A stretch of DNA of 64,000 nt, from the NCBI RefSeq assembly GCF_040947875.1, contig NZ_JBFRXN010000002.1:2170001-2234000 (forward strand), read 5' to 3'. Positions within the stretch are counted from its first letter, which is position 1, and every line of letters starts with the position of its first letter. Shown in pieces: positions 1 to 8,350 of this stretch. Origin of the DNA: Pseudomonas sp. MYb118. Its GTDB lineage: Bacteria; Pseudomonadota; Gammaproteobacteria; Pseudomonadales; Pseudomonadaceae. A program made the position numbers and the translations under genes. The notes beneath the pieces are model-generated. The model was given only the letters and a program-made list of their open reading frames with translations, was not told where the DNA came from and ran no database searches.

Positions 1-324
1 CAGCGCCTGGAGGGTGCCGAGCGCCAGTACCAACGGCAACTGACCGTGGCGACGCAGCTGCAACGCGCACAGGCACAAAGCCCAGCGGTTGCCCCCGCCA
101 CCGATCAGCCGCTGTCGTTGCGCGTCAGCGAAAGCGCCAGCACGGCCGGGCTCGAACTGCACCAGATGGACAGCGACAACGACCTGCTGCGCCTGACCGT
201 CAGCGGTGACGCGAAAACGCTGTTGCAATGGCTGGACCGTGCCGAGCGCGAGGGCGCGGCCTTGCAATCGCTGACCCTGGAAAAGCGCGACACGCTGCTG
301 GAGGCGCGGGCAGTGCTCAAATAG
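1..324 (+). CDS. GspM-like type II secretion protein, C-terminal part
   Basis: The reading frame is open from the first base of the window, so only the last 107 residues are visible and the true start lies upstream. The final ~50 residues, with a 'LLQWLDRAEREGAALQSL' segment followed by alternating hydrophobic residues and an 'EARAVL' end, look like the ferredoxin-like C-terminal domain of GspM/XcpZ. In that family GspM is an inner-membrane assembly-platform protein that binds GspL. No neighbouring gsp gene is visible to confirm this, so the family call rests on the tail alone. The gene is convergent with the MFS gene, with 33 bases between the stops. Confidence 0.6.
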   Translation, partial: QRLEGAERQYQRQLTVATQLQRAQAQSPAVAPATDQPLSLRVSESASTAGLELHQMDSDNDLLRLTVSGDAKTLLQWLDRAEREGAALQSLTLEKRDTLLEARAVLK

Positions 325-357
325 CGAGTGTCGAACCGTCGCCAACGATAACTCGGG

Positions 358-1632
358 CTAAAGGGTGGTGCCCGGCAATGGCGGCAGTTTGGCCAGCTTC
401 AGCGCGACCAGCAGTGCCACCACCAGCAGCGCGCCGATGAACAGGCCGATGCCGTTCCAGCCGCCGAGGTGCCAGAACACGCCGCCGGCGGTCCCGGCAA
501 TGCTCGAGCCAGCGTAGTAGCTGAACAGGTACAGCGACGAGGCCTGACCCTTGGCCTTGATGGCGCGGCGGCCGATCCAGCTGCTGGCCACCGAGTGGGC
601 GCCGAAGAAGCCGAAGGTGAAGATCAGCATGCCGATGATGACCACCGGCACCGGGGTGAACAGGGTCAGGGCAAGACCGACGAACATCAGTGCGATGGTG
701 GCCCAGAGCACCTGGCGACGGCCCAGCTTGTCGGCCAGGGCGCCGATTTTTGCCGAGCTGTAGATGCCCGACAGGTACACCACCGACAGCAGCCCGACGT
801 ACGCCTGGTCCATGTGATACGGCTCGGCCAGCAGGCGATAGCCGATGTAATTGAACAGAGTGACGAACGCACCCATCAGCACAAAGGCTTCGAGGAACAA
901 CAGCGGCAGGCCGGCATCCTTGAAGTGCATGGTGAACCCGTCCAGCAGGCTGCGCGGGTGCAGCGAGCGGGCGCGGAAGTTGCGCGACTCGGGGAGGATT
1001 TTCCAGAACACCGCCGCCAGGATCAGCGCCAGGCCACCGACCACCAGCATCGCCGTGTGCCAGCTGACGAAGTCGATCAACACCCCGGTGATCAGGCGCC
1101 CGCTCATCCCGCCAATGGCGTTGCCGCCGATGTACAGACCCATCGCCAGGCCGATGTGCTTGGGGTGAATCTCTTCGCTCAAGTAAGTCATGGCGACCGC
1201 CGCCAGACCGCTCAGCGACAGCCCGATCAATGCGCGCATCAGCAGCACGCCGTGCCAGCTCGGCATCATCGCGCTGGCAATGGTGCACAGCGCGGCGGCG
1301 GTCAGGGCGGTGACCATCACCGGCTTGCGCCCGACCCGGTCAGAGATCGGCCCGGTGATCAGCAGGCCGATGGCAAGCATGCCGGTGGCCACCGACAGGA
1401 TCAGGCTGCTTTGCGCCGCATTGATGGCGTACTCGTGGGACAGCAGCGGCATCATCGGCTGCACGCAGTACAGCAGCGCGAAGGTGGCAAAGCCGCCGCA
1501 AAACAACGCCAACACCGTGCGCATGAACATCGGTGTGCCTTTTTCGATGTAGATTTCCTTGAGCTCGGCGACGGCATCGCCGGTAGGGGCGGGAGGCACT
1601 TCATGGGCGAGTGGAGCGACAGCAGTTTTCAC
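358..1632 (-). CDS. MFS transporter, YnfM-type drug/solute exporter
   Basis: This 424-residue inner-membrane protein has the 12-helix major facilitator layout. After a soluble N-terminal stretch of ~45 residues, the first helix (FCGGFATFALLYCVQPMMPL) and the loop 2-3 motif 'GPISDRVGRKPVM' are clear MFS signatures. The frame can be extended to a GTG at 1653. I chose the GTG at 1632 because AAGAGGT lies just upstream of it and the earlier codon has no ribosome site. The gene is divergent from a LysR regulator 120 bases away, which suggests that regulator controls it. The substrate is unknown. From memory the pair corresponds to PA5030/PA5029 of P. aeruginosa. Confidence 0.9.
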   Translation of the reverse strand: MKTAVAPLAHEVPPAPTGDAVAELKEIYIEKGTPMFMRTVLALFCGGFATFALLYCVQPMMPLLSHEYAINAAQSSLILSVATGMLAIGLLITGPISDRVGRKPVMVTALTAAALCTIASAMMPSWHGVLLMRALIGLSLSGLAAVAMTYLSEEIHPKHIGLAMGLYIGGNAIGGMSGRLITGVLIDFVSWHTAMLVVGGLALILAAVFWKILPESRNFRARSLHPRSLLDGFTMHFKDAGLPLLFLEAFVLMGAFVTLFNYIGYRLLAEPYHMDQAYVGLLSVVYLSGIYSSAKIGALADKLGRRQVLWATIALMFVGLALTLFTPVPVVIIGMLIFTFGFFGAHSVASSWIGRRAIKAKGQASSLYLFSYYAGSSIAGTAGGVFWHLGGWNGIGLFIGALLVVALLVALKLAKLPPLPGTTL

Positions 1633-1680
1633 TTCAGACCTCTTGGGGGGCACAGCCGGTCAGGCAATGAAAAAAGCATA

Positions 1681-1711
1681 TAGCCGGCTAATGATTCAAT
1701 CCAATATATTG
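1681..1711. promoter_or_regulatory. Candidate LysR operator between the divergent MFS and LysR genes
   Basis: The 120-base gap between the two divergent genes contains two perfect 10-base palindromes, TAGCCGGCTA at 1681-1690 and CAATATATTG at 1702-1711. Their centres are 21 bases apart, about two helical turns. LysR-type regulators usually bind paired dyads in such a gap. The binding itself is inferred. Confidence 0.45.
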
Positions 1712-1752
1712 TTCGACCTGTTTAAGAGCTTTTACGACCTATTGGAGCTTTC

Positions 1753-2652
1753 ATGGAACTGCGCCACCTGCGCTATTTCATCGCCGTTGCCGAAGAACTG
1801 CATTTCGGCCGCGCGGCACAGATGCTGGGCATCTCGCAGCCACCGCTGAGTCAGCAGATCCAGGCATTGGAACAGGACATCGGTGCGCGCCTGTTCGAAC
1901 GCACCAATCGTCGGGTCGAGCTGAGCGAAGCCGGCCGGCTTTTCCTGGACGAAGCGCGGCTGGTGCTGGCGCAGGTCGATAAAGCCGCCGATGTGGCGCG
2001 GCGGGCGCAGTTGGGTGAGTTGGGAGAACTGAAGATCGGTTTCACCTCGTCGGCACCGTTCAACTCGACCATTCCCCAGGCGATTTTCACCTTCCGCCAG
2101 CAATTTCCTTCGGTGCATTTGACCCTGCGGGAAATGAGCAGTACCCAGGTGGCCGAAGCGTTGGTGGATGGCTCGATCGAGATCGGCATCATGCGCCCGC
2201 TCGGCTTGCCCGATTCGCTCAGCGTCGTCGAACTGACGCGCGAACCCCTGGTGGCGGTGCTCAGTTCCAAGGATCCGCTGGCGCTCGGCAGTGAAGACGG
2301 CCTGTTTCTGTCTGCCCTGGCGCACGAGCCCTTTGTGTTTTTCCCTCGCAGTTATGGCAGCGGCTTGTACGCGCAGTTGTTGAGCCTGGCGCGGGAGGCG
2401 GGATTCAGCCCGAACTTTGCCCAGGAGGCTGGTGAGGCGATGACCATCATCGGGCTGGTGGCCGCCGGCCTCGGCGTGTCGGTGCTGCCGGCGTCTTTTC
2501 AGCGCATGCGTATCGATGGCGTGGTGTATCGGTCGTTGCTCGACCCCGGGGCGATGTCGGCGGTGTGGCTGGCCCAGCGCAAGGGGCAGGTTTCGCCGAT
2601 GGCGACAGCGTTTGTCGAATTGCTGACCAAGGTCGAACCGCTCAAGCCCTGA
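1753..2652 (+). CDS. LysR-family transcriptional regulator
   Basis: This is a 299-residue regulator of normal LysR length. Residues 1-60 (MELRHLRYFIAVAEELHFGRAAQ...) form the winged helix-turn-helix, with the family pattern 'AAQMLGISQPPLSQQIQALE'. Residues ~90-295 are the periplasmic-binding-protein-like effector domain, containing 'LGELKIGFTSSAPFNSTIP'. A TTGGAGC ribosome site precedes the ATG. The divergent MFS gene is the likely target. The N-terminus resembles CatR/BenM-type regulators, but the effector cannot be read from sequence. Confidence 0.93.
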   Translation: MELRHLRYFIAVAEELHFGRAAQMLGISQPPLSQQIQALEQDIGARLFERTNRRVELSEAGRLFLDEARLVLAQVDKAADVARRAQLGELGELKIGFTSSAPFNSTIPQAIFTFRQQFPSVHLTLREMSSTQVAEALVDGSIEIGIMRPLGLPDSLSVVELTREPLVAVLSSKDPLALGSEDGLFLSALAHEPFVFFPRSYGSGLYAQLLSLAREAGFSPNFAQEAGEAMTIIGLVAAGLGVSVLPASFQRMRIDGVVYRSLLDPGAMSAVWLAQRKGQVSPMATAFVELLTKVEPLKP

Positions 2653-2662
2653 GTAATATCCC

Positions 2663-2948
2663 CTGTAGGAGCGAGCTTGCTCGCGATGGCGGCCTTCCGG
2701 TGTACATATCCGTTGCTGATGGCGCGGCTGCTTTTGGTTCCGCCCTTACTGCGGGTGACTTTGAAGTCCTGTAGGAGCGAGCTTGCTCGCGATGGCGGCC
2801 TTCCGGTGTACATATCCGTTGCTGCTGGCGCGGCTGCTTTTGATTCCGCCCTTACTGCGGGTGACTTTGAAGTCCTGTAGGAGCGAGCTTGCTCGCGATG
2901 GCGGCCTGACGGGTGTACATATCTGTTTTTGCGGGTGCGCCTGCTTTT
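2663..2948. repeat. Tandem 106 bp REP-containing units (three REP heads)
   Basis: CTGTAGGAGCGAGCTTGCTC begins at 2663, 2769 and 2875, giving a period of exactly 106 bases. The first two units carry a GTGTACATATCCGTTGCTG segment, a TTCCGCCCTTACTGCGGG hairpin and end in GACTTTGAAGTC. The third unit runs on into the full-length composite element that follows. The units look like truncated copies of that element. No gene is visible here. Confidence 0.9.
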
Positions 2949-3197
2949 GGTTCCGCCCTTACGGCGGGTGACTTTGGGGCGCCAAAGTCACCAAAACGCC
3001 CGGCCCCTGACGTACGGCCCTTCGCTGGCGCTCCGGGTTCCCTCGCTCCGGTCCTGCTCCGTGGGCGCGCCGCCATCGGCCATCCTTGGCCGAGGGCGGC
3101 TAACCCGGCATCCATGCCGGGTTGCCCACTGCGCAGAACCTCCACTCGGCCTTCCGACGGGGCAATCTGCGTCGCCTGTGAGATCGTGGTTCTGTTT
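2949..3197 (+). repeat. Full-length composite structured repeat, copy 1
   Basis: This ~250-base element recurs nearly identically at 23008-23257 and, inverted, at 50890-51136. It holds at least four hairpins: TCCGCCCTTACGGCGG, GGTGACTTTGG/CCAAAGTCACC, GGCCATCCTTGGCC and the ten-pair stem AACCCGGCAT/ATGCCGGGTT. It is bordered by REP units on both sides. Several frames stay open across it, but the three copies show no sign of a real gene (no ribosome site, no shared start). It encodes no transposase. Confidence 0.85.
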
Positions 3198-3405
3198 CTG
3201 TAGGAGCGAGCTTGCTCGCGATGGCGGCCCGGACACCGCCATCGCGGGCAGGCCCGCTCCCACAGTTACGGTGTGCACCGCGTATTTGGCCATGCAGCAG
3301 ACCCTGTAGGAGCGAGCATGCTCGCGATGGTCGTCAACGATGACGCGGGCAGTCTGATACCCCGCGGTGTTCGGGCCGCCATCGCGAGCAAGCTCGCTCC
3401 TACAA
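3198..3405. repeat. Two inverted REP pairs
   Basis: One REP pair spans 3198-3266, with a variant right arm carrying GGGCAGGCCCGCTCCCACAG. A second pair spans 3304-3405. The last bases of the second pair overlap the end of the ape ketosynthase gene, whose TAG stop at 3400-3402 is the TAG of the REP core CTTGTAGGAGCG. Confidence 0.9.
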
Positions 3406-4629
3406 GGGCCAGCGGCGGAAGATGAGCGAGGTGTTGACTCCGCCGAAGGCGAAGTTGTTGTTCATCACGTATTCGTTGTGCATCTGGCGGAACTCGCCGC
3501 GCAGGTAGTCGAGCTTGCCGCAGTGCGGGTCTACTTCGTCGAGGTTGAGGGTGTGGGCGTACAGGTCGCGGTTCATCATTTCGATGCTGAACCACGATTC
3601 CAGCGCGCCGCAGGCGCCGAGGGTGTGGCCGAGGAAGCTCTTCTGCGAGCTGATCGGCATGTGCTCGCCGAACAGGCTGCTGGTGGCGAGGGTTTCGGCG
3701 ATGTCGCCCTGTTCGGTGGCAGTGCCGTGGCCGTTGACGTAGCCGATGGCCGACGGCGGCAGACCGGCATCTTCCAGGGCCAGCTCCATGGCCCGGCGCA
3801 TGGTCGCCTGTTCCGGGCGGGTGGTGTGCTGGCCGTCGGCGTTGCTGCCGAAACCGACGAGTTCGGCGTGGATATGCGCGCCGCGCGCCAGGGCGTGTTC
3901 CAGTTCTTCGAGCACCAGCATGCCGCCGCCTTCACCGATCACCAGGCCATCGCGGCCGCTGTCATAAGGGCGCGGCGAGGTCTGCGGGGCGTCGTTTTTC
4001 AGGCTGGTGGCGTAGAGCGCATCGAACACCATGGCTTCGGTGGGGCACAACTCTTCGGCGCCGCCGGCGAGCATCAGTGGCAGGCGTCCGAACTTGATCG
4101 CTTCATAGGCGTAGCCGATGCCCTGGCTGCCACTGGTGCAGGCGCTGGAAGTCGGGATAAGCCGGCCGGTGAGGCCAAAGAAGATGCTGATATTGGCTGC
4201 CGTGGTGTGCGGCATCATGCGCACGTAGGAGTTGGCGTTGAGGCCTTCGGCGACGGAGTTGAGCAGCATGTTGCCGAACGCCTTGATCTCGTCGGTGCTG
4301 CCCGTGGACGAACCGCAGGCCACGCCCATGCGTCCGTCCTTGATCGACTCGTCACCCAGCAAGCCAGCGTCGGCCAATGCCTGTTCCGCCGCGCCGACGG
4401 CCAGGCGCGAAACCCGGCCCATGCTGCGTAGCTGCTTGCGGGTCCAGTGCCCCGGCACCTTGAAATCATCGACCGGCCCGGCCAGGCGCGTGTTGAGTTC
4501 GGTGAAGCGGTCCCACTCATCCATCCGGCGGATGCCGCTGCGGTTACTCGCGAAGTTGGCGGCAATGGTGGCCCAGTCGCTGCCCAGCGAAGTGATGCCG
4601 GCCATGCCGGTGACGACCACGCGTTTCAT
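3400..4629 (-). CDS. apeR: Aryl polyene beta-ketoacyl-ACP synthase (ApeR-type)
   Basis: This 409-residue thiolase-fold ketosynthase has the full Cys-His-His triad: C164 in 'SSACTSGSQ', His in 'NGHGTATEQGD' and His in 'KSFLGHTLGACG'. It should condense malonyl-ACP with an acyl chain in polyene synthesis. The ATG at 4629 is set by a TGATG overlap with the upstream ketoreductase stop, so the longer upstream extension of the frame is discarded. It is the last gene of the operon. Its stop codon is supplied by a REP unit (last residues ...RRWPL), so the original C-terminus may have been slightly altered. ApeR-type enzymes are described as the third ketosynthase of the pathway. Confidence 0.9.
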   Translation of the reverse strand: MKRVVVTGMAGITSLGSDWATIAANFASNRSGIRRMDEWDRFTELNTRLAGPVDDFKVPGHWTRKQLRSMGRVSRLAVGAAEQALADAGLLGDESIKDGRMGVACGSSTGSTDEIKAFGNMLLNSVAEGLNANSYVRMMPHTTAANISIFFGLTGRLIPTSSACTSGSQGIGYAYEAIKFGRLPLMLAGGAEELCPTEAMVFDALYATSLKNDAPQTSPRPYDSGRDGLVIGEGGGMLVLEELEHALARGAHIHAELVGFGSNADGQHTTRPEQATMRRAMELALEDAGLPPSAIGYVNGHGTATEQGDIAETLATSSLFGEHMPISSQKSFLGHTLGACGALESWFSIEMMNRDLYAHTLNLDEVDPHCGKLDYLRGEFRQMHNEYVMNNNFAFGGVNTSLIFRRWPL

Positions 4630-5357
4630 CAGCACAGGCCTCCGTTGACGGCCAGCACCTGGCGGGTGATGTAGGACGCTTCCGCCGACATCAGGAAGTT
4701 CACCGCGCCGGCCACCTCTTCGGGGGTGCCCATGCGCTGTGCGGGAATCATTTTCATCAGTTCTTCCACCGGCACGTTCTCGTCGAGCATGGCTGTGTCG
4801 ATCAGGCCGGGGGCGACACAGTTGACGGTGATCTTGCGTTTGCCCAGCTCGATCGCCAGTGCCTTGGCGGCGCCAATCAGGCCGGCCTTGGAGGCGCTGT
4901 AGTTGACCTGGCCGCGATTGCCGATCAAACCGGACACTGAGGTAATGCACACGATTCGCCCGGCGGCGCGACGACGGATCATCGGCATCATCACCGGGTG
5001 CAGCACGTTGTAGAAACCGTCGAGGTTGGTGCGCATCACCTGATCCCAATCATCCTCGCTCAGCGCCGGAAATGCACCGTCACGCGTCAGGCCGGCATTG
5101 AGCACCACGCCGTAGTAGGCGCCGTGGGCCTCGACATCGGCTTCCAGGATGGCCTTGCACGTGGCACGGTCGGATACGTCGAATTGCAGGACGCGGGCCT
5201 GGCGGCCGAGGGCTTCGATCTCCGCCTTCACCGCCTCGGCCTCTGCCAGGCCGCTGCGGCAGTGCAGCACGATGTCATGGCCAGCCTGGGCCAGGCGCAA
5301 GGCGATGGCGCGGCCGATGCCACGGCTGGAACCGGTGACCAGTACGGATTCAGTCAT
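4629..5357 (-). CDS. apeQ: Aryl polyene 3-ketoacyl-ACP reductase (ApeQ-type)
   Basis: This is a 242-residue short-chain dehydrogenase of the FabG type. The NADP(H)-binding glycine motif 'TGSSRGIG' is at residues 8-15, the 'NAG' motif follows helix 4, and the catalytic Ser...Tyr-x-x-x-Lys is 'TSVSGLIG...YSASKAG'. It reduces the 3-keto group left by the ketosynthase. It overlaps the upstream dehydratase by ATGA and the downstream ketosynthase by one base, so the three are very probably translated together. A housekeeping FabG role is unlikely given this location. Confidence 0.92.
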   Translation of the reverse strand: MTESVLVTGSSRGIGRAIALRLAQAGHDIVLHCRSGLAEAEAVKAEIEALGRQARVLQFDVSDRATCKAILEADVEAHGAYYGVVLNAGLTRDGAFPALSEDDWDQVMRTNLDGFYNVLHPVMMPMIRRRAAGRIVCITSVSGLIGNRGQVNYSASKAGLIGAAKALAIELGKRKITVNCVAPGLIDTAMLDENVPVEELMKMIPAQRMGTPEEVAGAVNFLMSAEASYITRQVLAVNGGLC

Positions 5358-5827
5358 GACGAGGTTCCTTGTGAAGAGCTTTGAGGTGTTTCATGCAGAT
5401 ATTGCTCGGCCTGGGGTGGACGGAACACATTCAGACGAGCGGTGGCGTGAATGCCGGGGGCGTTGATGTGGCATTCGAACACGCCCATGCCGTTGTCGTC
5501 TTCCAGCGAACGAATCCCGTGGATGGTCAGTTCGGTGCCGGCAGGGAAATGATCGACGTTGCATTCGAATTTGCGCGAGCCCAGCAGGAAGCCCAACTCC
5601 ACGGCATCGCCGCGTTGGCGGGCATGGCAACCGGCGAAGGCGGCGACGCTCTGGGCCATCAGCTCGATGCCCACCCATGCCGGCAGCCCGCCGTCCGGGC
5701 GACTGAACAGGCCGGGTTTGACAGTGAGGCGCGTGTGGATCTGCTCGGCATCGAACGCCAGGACCTGATCGATGAGAATCATGTCGCCCGCGTGGGGCAG
5801 CAGCTCGGCGAGCGGCCAGTCAATCAT
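5354..5827 (-). CDS. apeP: Aryl polyene 3-hydroxyacyl-ACP dehydratase (ApeP-type)
   Basis: This is a 157-residue hot-dog fold protein related to FabZ/FabA. The N-terminal 'LLPHAGDMILIDQVLAFD' carries the likely catalytic His, and the central helix is 'WVGIELMAQSVAAFAGCHA'. It should remove water from the 3-hydroxyacyl-ACP to leave the conjugated double bond. It sits between ketosynthase and ketoreductase genes with ATGA overlaps on both sides. The C-terminal tail is serine-rich and looks disordered. Confidence 0.9.
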   Translation of the reverse strand: MIDWPLAELLPHAGDMILIDQVLAFDAEQIHTRLTVKPGLFSRPDGGLPAWVGIELMAQSVAAFAGCHARQRGDAVELGFLLGSRKFECNVDHFPAGTELTIHGIRSLEDDNGMGVFECHINAPGIHATARLNVFRPPQAEQYLHETPQSSSQGTSS

Positions 5828-7020
5828 GGGGCGTCTCCGATAATCAGGCTGACGTTATTGCCACCGAAGGCAAAGGAGTTGCTCATCAGGTAGCGAGGTG
5901 CAATGGACGTCAGTTGATCGGTCGGGGTCACCCACTTCAAGGCGGGCAGTTCCGGGTCCTGCTGGCCGTCCCAGACATGGGGTGGCAGCGCTTGCCGATG
6001 GTTGTCCGCGCACAGGCTCAGCCAGCAGAACGCCGCTTCCAGCGCACCCGCCGCGCCCAGGGTGTGGCCGGTCATCGGTTTGGTCGAGGAGCACGGCACG
6101 CCCTGGGTGAACAGGGTGGTCACCGCCTGGCTTTCCATGGCGTCATTGTGAGGGGTCGCGGTGCCGTGCAGGTTCAGGTAGCTGATCTGTTCGGGTTGCA
6201 GGTGCGCCCGGGCCAGGGCCTTGCGCATGGCTTGCAGGGCGCCACGGCCGGTCGGTTCCGGTGCGGAAATATGGTGGGCGTCGGAGCTGGCGCCACTGCC
6301 GAGCAGGGCGATCGACGGTGTGTCGTTGGCCTGCCGGGTCATCAGGAACAGCGCCGCGGCTTCACCGATGTTGATGCCGTTGCGATTCACCGAGAACGGG
6401 TTGCAGCGCTGCGCCGAGACCGCTTCCAGCGCCGAGAAGCCGTTGAGAGTCAGTTTGCACAGGGTATCGACACCGCCGCACAGCACCGCATCGCATACAC
6501 CCAGGTCCAGCAGGCGCTGAGCGCTCATCAATGCCCGGGCGCTGGAAGTGCAGGCGGTGGAAATCACGTAGGCCGGGCCGCTCAATTGCAGCCAGTCGGC
6601 GAGGAAATTCGCCGGCGCCCCCAGTTCCTGTTGCTGATAATCGTAGTCGGCCGGAAATTGCTGCTCGCCGATGTAATGGGCCAGGCCACGGCTGGCTTCG
6701 TCGATGCCCGAGGTGCTGGTGCCCAGGACCACACCGATGCGCTCGCGGCCATAGGTGTGGATGGCGCGGTCGATGTCGCCCTGGATCTGCAACGCCGCTT
6801 CCAGCAGCAGTTGATTGTTGCGGCTGGCTTGCCATGCCATTTCAGGCGGGATCGCTGCCAATGCTCCTTGCACGGCGGCCACCGGTATCGAATGCTCCGG
6901 CACCCAGCCGGCCTCGCTGCGCATGCCGGAGCAATCGCCGGCGAACAGGTTGCGGGCGACCTGCTGTTTGTCCCGGCCCAGGGCGCAGATCACCCCGAGG
7001 GCGTTGAGGTAGGCGGTCAT
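5824..7020 (-). CDS. apeO: Aryl polyene beta-ketoacyl-ACP synthase (ApeO-type)
   Basis: This is a 398-residue ketosynthase with C157 in 'STACTSSARAL', His in 'LNLHGTATPHND' and His in 'KPMTGHTLGAAG'. In the characterised aryl polyene system the ApeO-type enzyme pairs with the Cys-less chain-length factor ApeC to elongate the chain. That partner is encoded at the head of the same operon (20915-21640). The start ATG overlaps the stop of the DUF3261 gene (ATGA). The gene leads the run ketosynthase, dehydratase, ketoreductase, ketosynthase that ends the operon, the same order as apeO-apeP-apeQ-apeR. Confidence 0.9.
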   Translation of the reverse strand: MTAYLNALGVICALGRDKQQVARNLFAGDCSGMRSEAGWVPEHSIPVAAVQGALAAIPPEMAWQASRNNQLLLEAALQIQGDIDRAIHTYGRERIGVVLGTSTSGIDEASRGLAHYIGEQQFPADYDYQQQELGAPANFLADWLQLSGPAYVISTACTSSARALMSAQRLLDLGVCDAVLCGGVDTLCKLTLNGFSALEAVSAQRCNPFSVNRNGINIGEAAALFLMTRQANDTPSIALLGSGASSDAHHISAPEPTGRGALQAMRKALARAHLQPEQISYLNLHGTATPHNDAMESQAVTTLFTQGVPCSSTKPMTGHTLGAAGALEAAFCWLSLCADNHRQALPPHVWDGQQDPELPALKWVTPTDQLTSIAPRYLMSNSFAFGGNNVSLIIGDAP

Positions 7021-7625
7021 GGCGTCTCACCGGTCAGCGGCGTGACCTGATAGGTCGGCCCCTTGGGCAGTTTCAGTTCAAAGTTCAGGGGTTGCGTGTA
7101 GCGCACGTCCCAGTATTCGGGCAGGGAACGTTGGGCGCCATGTTGCCAGGCATCGGGGTAGTTGGCCGGCAGTTCATCGCCGGGCGTCAGGGCGAACACC
7201 AGTGCGGCAAACAGCTCGCGCGCCTCGGGGTTGGGAGGCAGCAAACCGTCGGCCTGCCATCGGCCGTCGATCAGTTTCTGGCGGGCCTGCGGAATGCCCA
7301 GCAGGTCCATCATCGACCAGCGAATGCCCTGGCCTTCACGGGCGATCACCAGCACCCAGTCCTGGCGCTGACCGTCCTCCTGGCGCTGGATGTGCAGTTG
7401 CTGGGGCAGCGGCAGGTTGGGCGCCAGTTCGGGCATCGGCGCGCGGCTGGTGCAGGCGCTGAGCAACAGGAGCGCAGCAAGGATCCCTGTAGGAGCGAGC
7501 TTGCTCGCGATGGCGATCGCCCATCCGAATAATTTGCTGACTGACACGCCGCCATCGTCGGAACGCCGCCCGGAGACAAGCTCGCTCCTACAGGTAGGGT
7601 GTTTCATGCGGCTTGAGGTGAACAT
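7017..7625 (-). CDS. DUF3261 lipoprotein with a REP insertion in its signal region (ApeN-like)
   Basis: The 202-residue product has the DUF3261 body ('WVLVIAREGQGIRWSMMDLLGIPQARQ...') found in aryl polyene clusters. It is thought to be an outer-membrane lipoprotein of the export route. The ATG at 7625 is chosen because it forms TGATG with the methyltransferase stop and follows AAGGG. The N-terminus is odd. Residues 1-11 (MFTSSRMKHPT) look like a charged n-region, residues 48-57 (ILAALLLLSA) are the hydrophobic core, and C58 is the lipobox cysteine. The ~36 residues between them are the translation of an in-frame REP pair (7487-7594). Without it the signal peptide would be ordinary. A GTG at codon 27 (7547) could give an alternative start. 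Export may be impaired. Confidence 0.8.
   Translation of the reverse strand: MFTSSRMKHPTCRSELVSGRRSDDGGVSVSKLFGWAIAIASKLAPTGILAALLLLSACTSRAPMPELAPNLPLPQQLHIQRQEDGQRQDWVLVIAREGQGIRWSMMDLLGIPQARQKLIDGRWQADGLLPPNPEARELFAALVFALTPGDELPANYPDAWQHGAQRSLPEYWDVRYTQPLNFELKLPKGPTYQVTPLTGETP
7487..7594. repeat. REP pair inserted inside the DUF3261 signal-peptide coding region
   Basis: CCTGTAGGAGCGAGCTTGCTC at the left and a variant right arm ending CTCGCTCCTACAGG enclose 108 bases, exactly 36 codons, and no stop codon arises in the reading frame. The right arm has CGTCGGAACGCCGCCCGGAG in place of the usual GCGAG, the same variant arm as at 33410-33452. Confidence 0.92.
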
Positions 7626-8350
7626 CAGGCAACCCTTTCCAGCGGCTTGCGCGCCACCACGTTGACCAGAGTTTCTTCCCGTTGTCCGAAGGGTTTTGGC
7701 TGGCGCAGGCCGAAGCGTTCGAGCAGGCCGAAATCCGTGGAGCGGCTCCACCACAAGTAGGGGTAGGACACATTCTGCGGGGTGAACTCAAAGCCCTGGT
7801 GGGCAATCATCTGCAGGTATTGCGCGGCGCTCTTCTGCACGTGCATGGGGTGGCGGAACAGCCAGCGGATGACCCAGGTGTCGATGTAGGCCTCGGTGGA
7901 TTCGGCGAACAGCAGGTAACCGCCCGGCTTGAGCACACGGTAGAACTCGGCCAGGGCCTTTTCCTGCTCGACCAGGTGATGGAAGGTCTGGTGACAGAAC
8001 AGCAGGTCGACGCTGGCGTCCGGCACCGACAGGGTGGCGCAGTCGCTGCCGATCAGCTCCACCGGCATGCCCAGGCGGGCCGCCTCGGCGCTGCTGACCT
8101 CAAGGCTGTGTGGGTCGGCATCGACCCCGATCAGGCGCTTGGGCGCGAACGTCTGGTGCAGGTGCTGGAACGATTTGCCCTGGCCGCAACCGGCATCGAG
8201 CAGCACCGGCTGGTCGGGCAACGGTTCGCTGAACAGGCTGCGCAGGTCATTGATCGCGACGCGCAGCACGTGGTGCTGCCAGGTGTGGCTGCGCAGGAAC
8301 CAGAGGCCAAAGCGGGTTTCTTCGACGTAGTTGTCGCTCAAGTAATTCAT
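7625..8350 (-). CDS. SAM-dependent methyltransferase of the ape operon
   Basis: This is a 241-residue class I methyltransferase. Motif I is 'VLLDAGCGQGKS', followed by the acidic post-I 'IGVDADP', motif II 'VDLLFCHQTFHHL' and motif III 'LKPGGYLLFAES'. It has the UbiE/Methyltransf_11 layout. A plausible role is methylation of the aryl head group, as proposed for methyltransferases in aryl polyene clusters. It overlaps the flavin enzyme stop by ATGA and the DUF3261 start by one base. Whether it acts on oxygen or carbon cannot be read from sequence. Confidence 0.85.
   Translation of the reverse strand: MNYLSDNYVEETRFGLWFLRSHTWQHHVLRVAINDLRSLFSEPLPDQPVLLDAGCGQGKSFQHLHQTFAPKRLIGVDADPHSLEVSSAEAARLGMPVELIGSDCATLSVPDASVDLLFCHQTFHHLVEQEKALAEFYRVLKPGGYLLFAESTEAYIDTWVIRWLFRHPMHVQKSAAQYLQMIAHQGFEFTPQNVSYPYLWWSRSTDFGLLERFGLRQPKPFGQREETLVNVVARKPLERVA

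Noticed and set aside
2913..3309. Open frames of 96-126 codons across the composite repeat
   Set aside because: The same kind of frames recur in all three copies in several registers, with no ribosome site or common start. They reflect GC-rich repeat sequence rather than genes.
2663..3405. CRISPR array made of regularly spaced REP units
   Set aside because: Spacers are themselves repeats, the units form inverted pairs, and no cas gene is present in the window.
3400..5049. A 549-codon extended version of the apeR ketosynthase
   Set aside because: The first 140 residues read out of frame through the ketoreductase gene. The ketosynthase begins at 4629 with a TGATG overlap.
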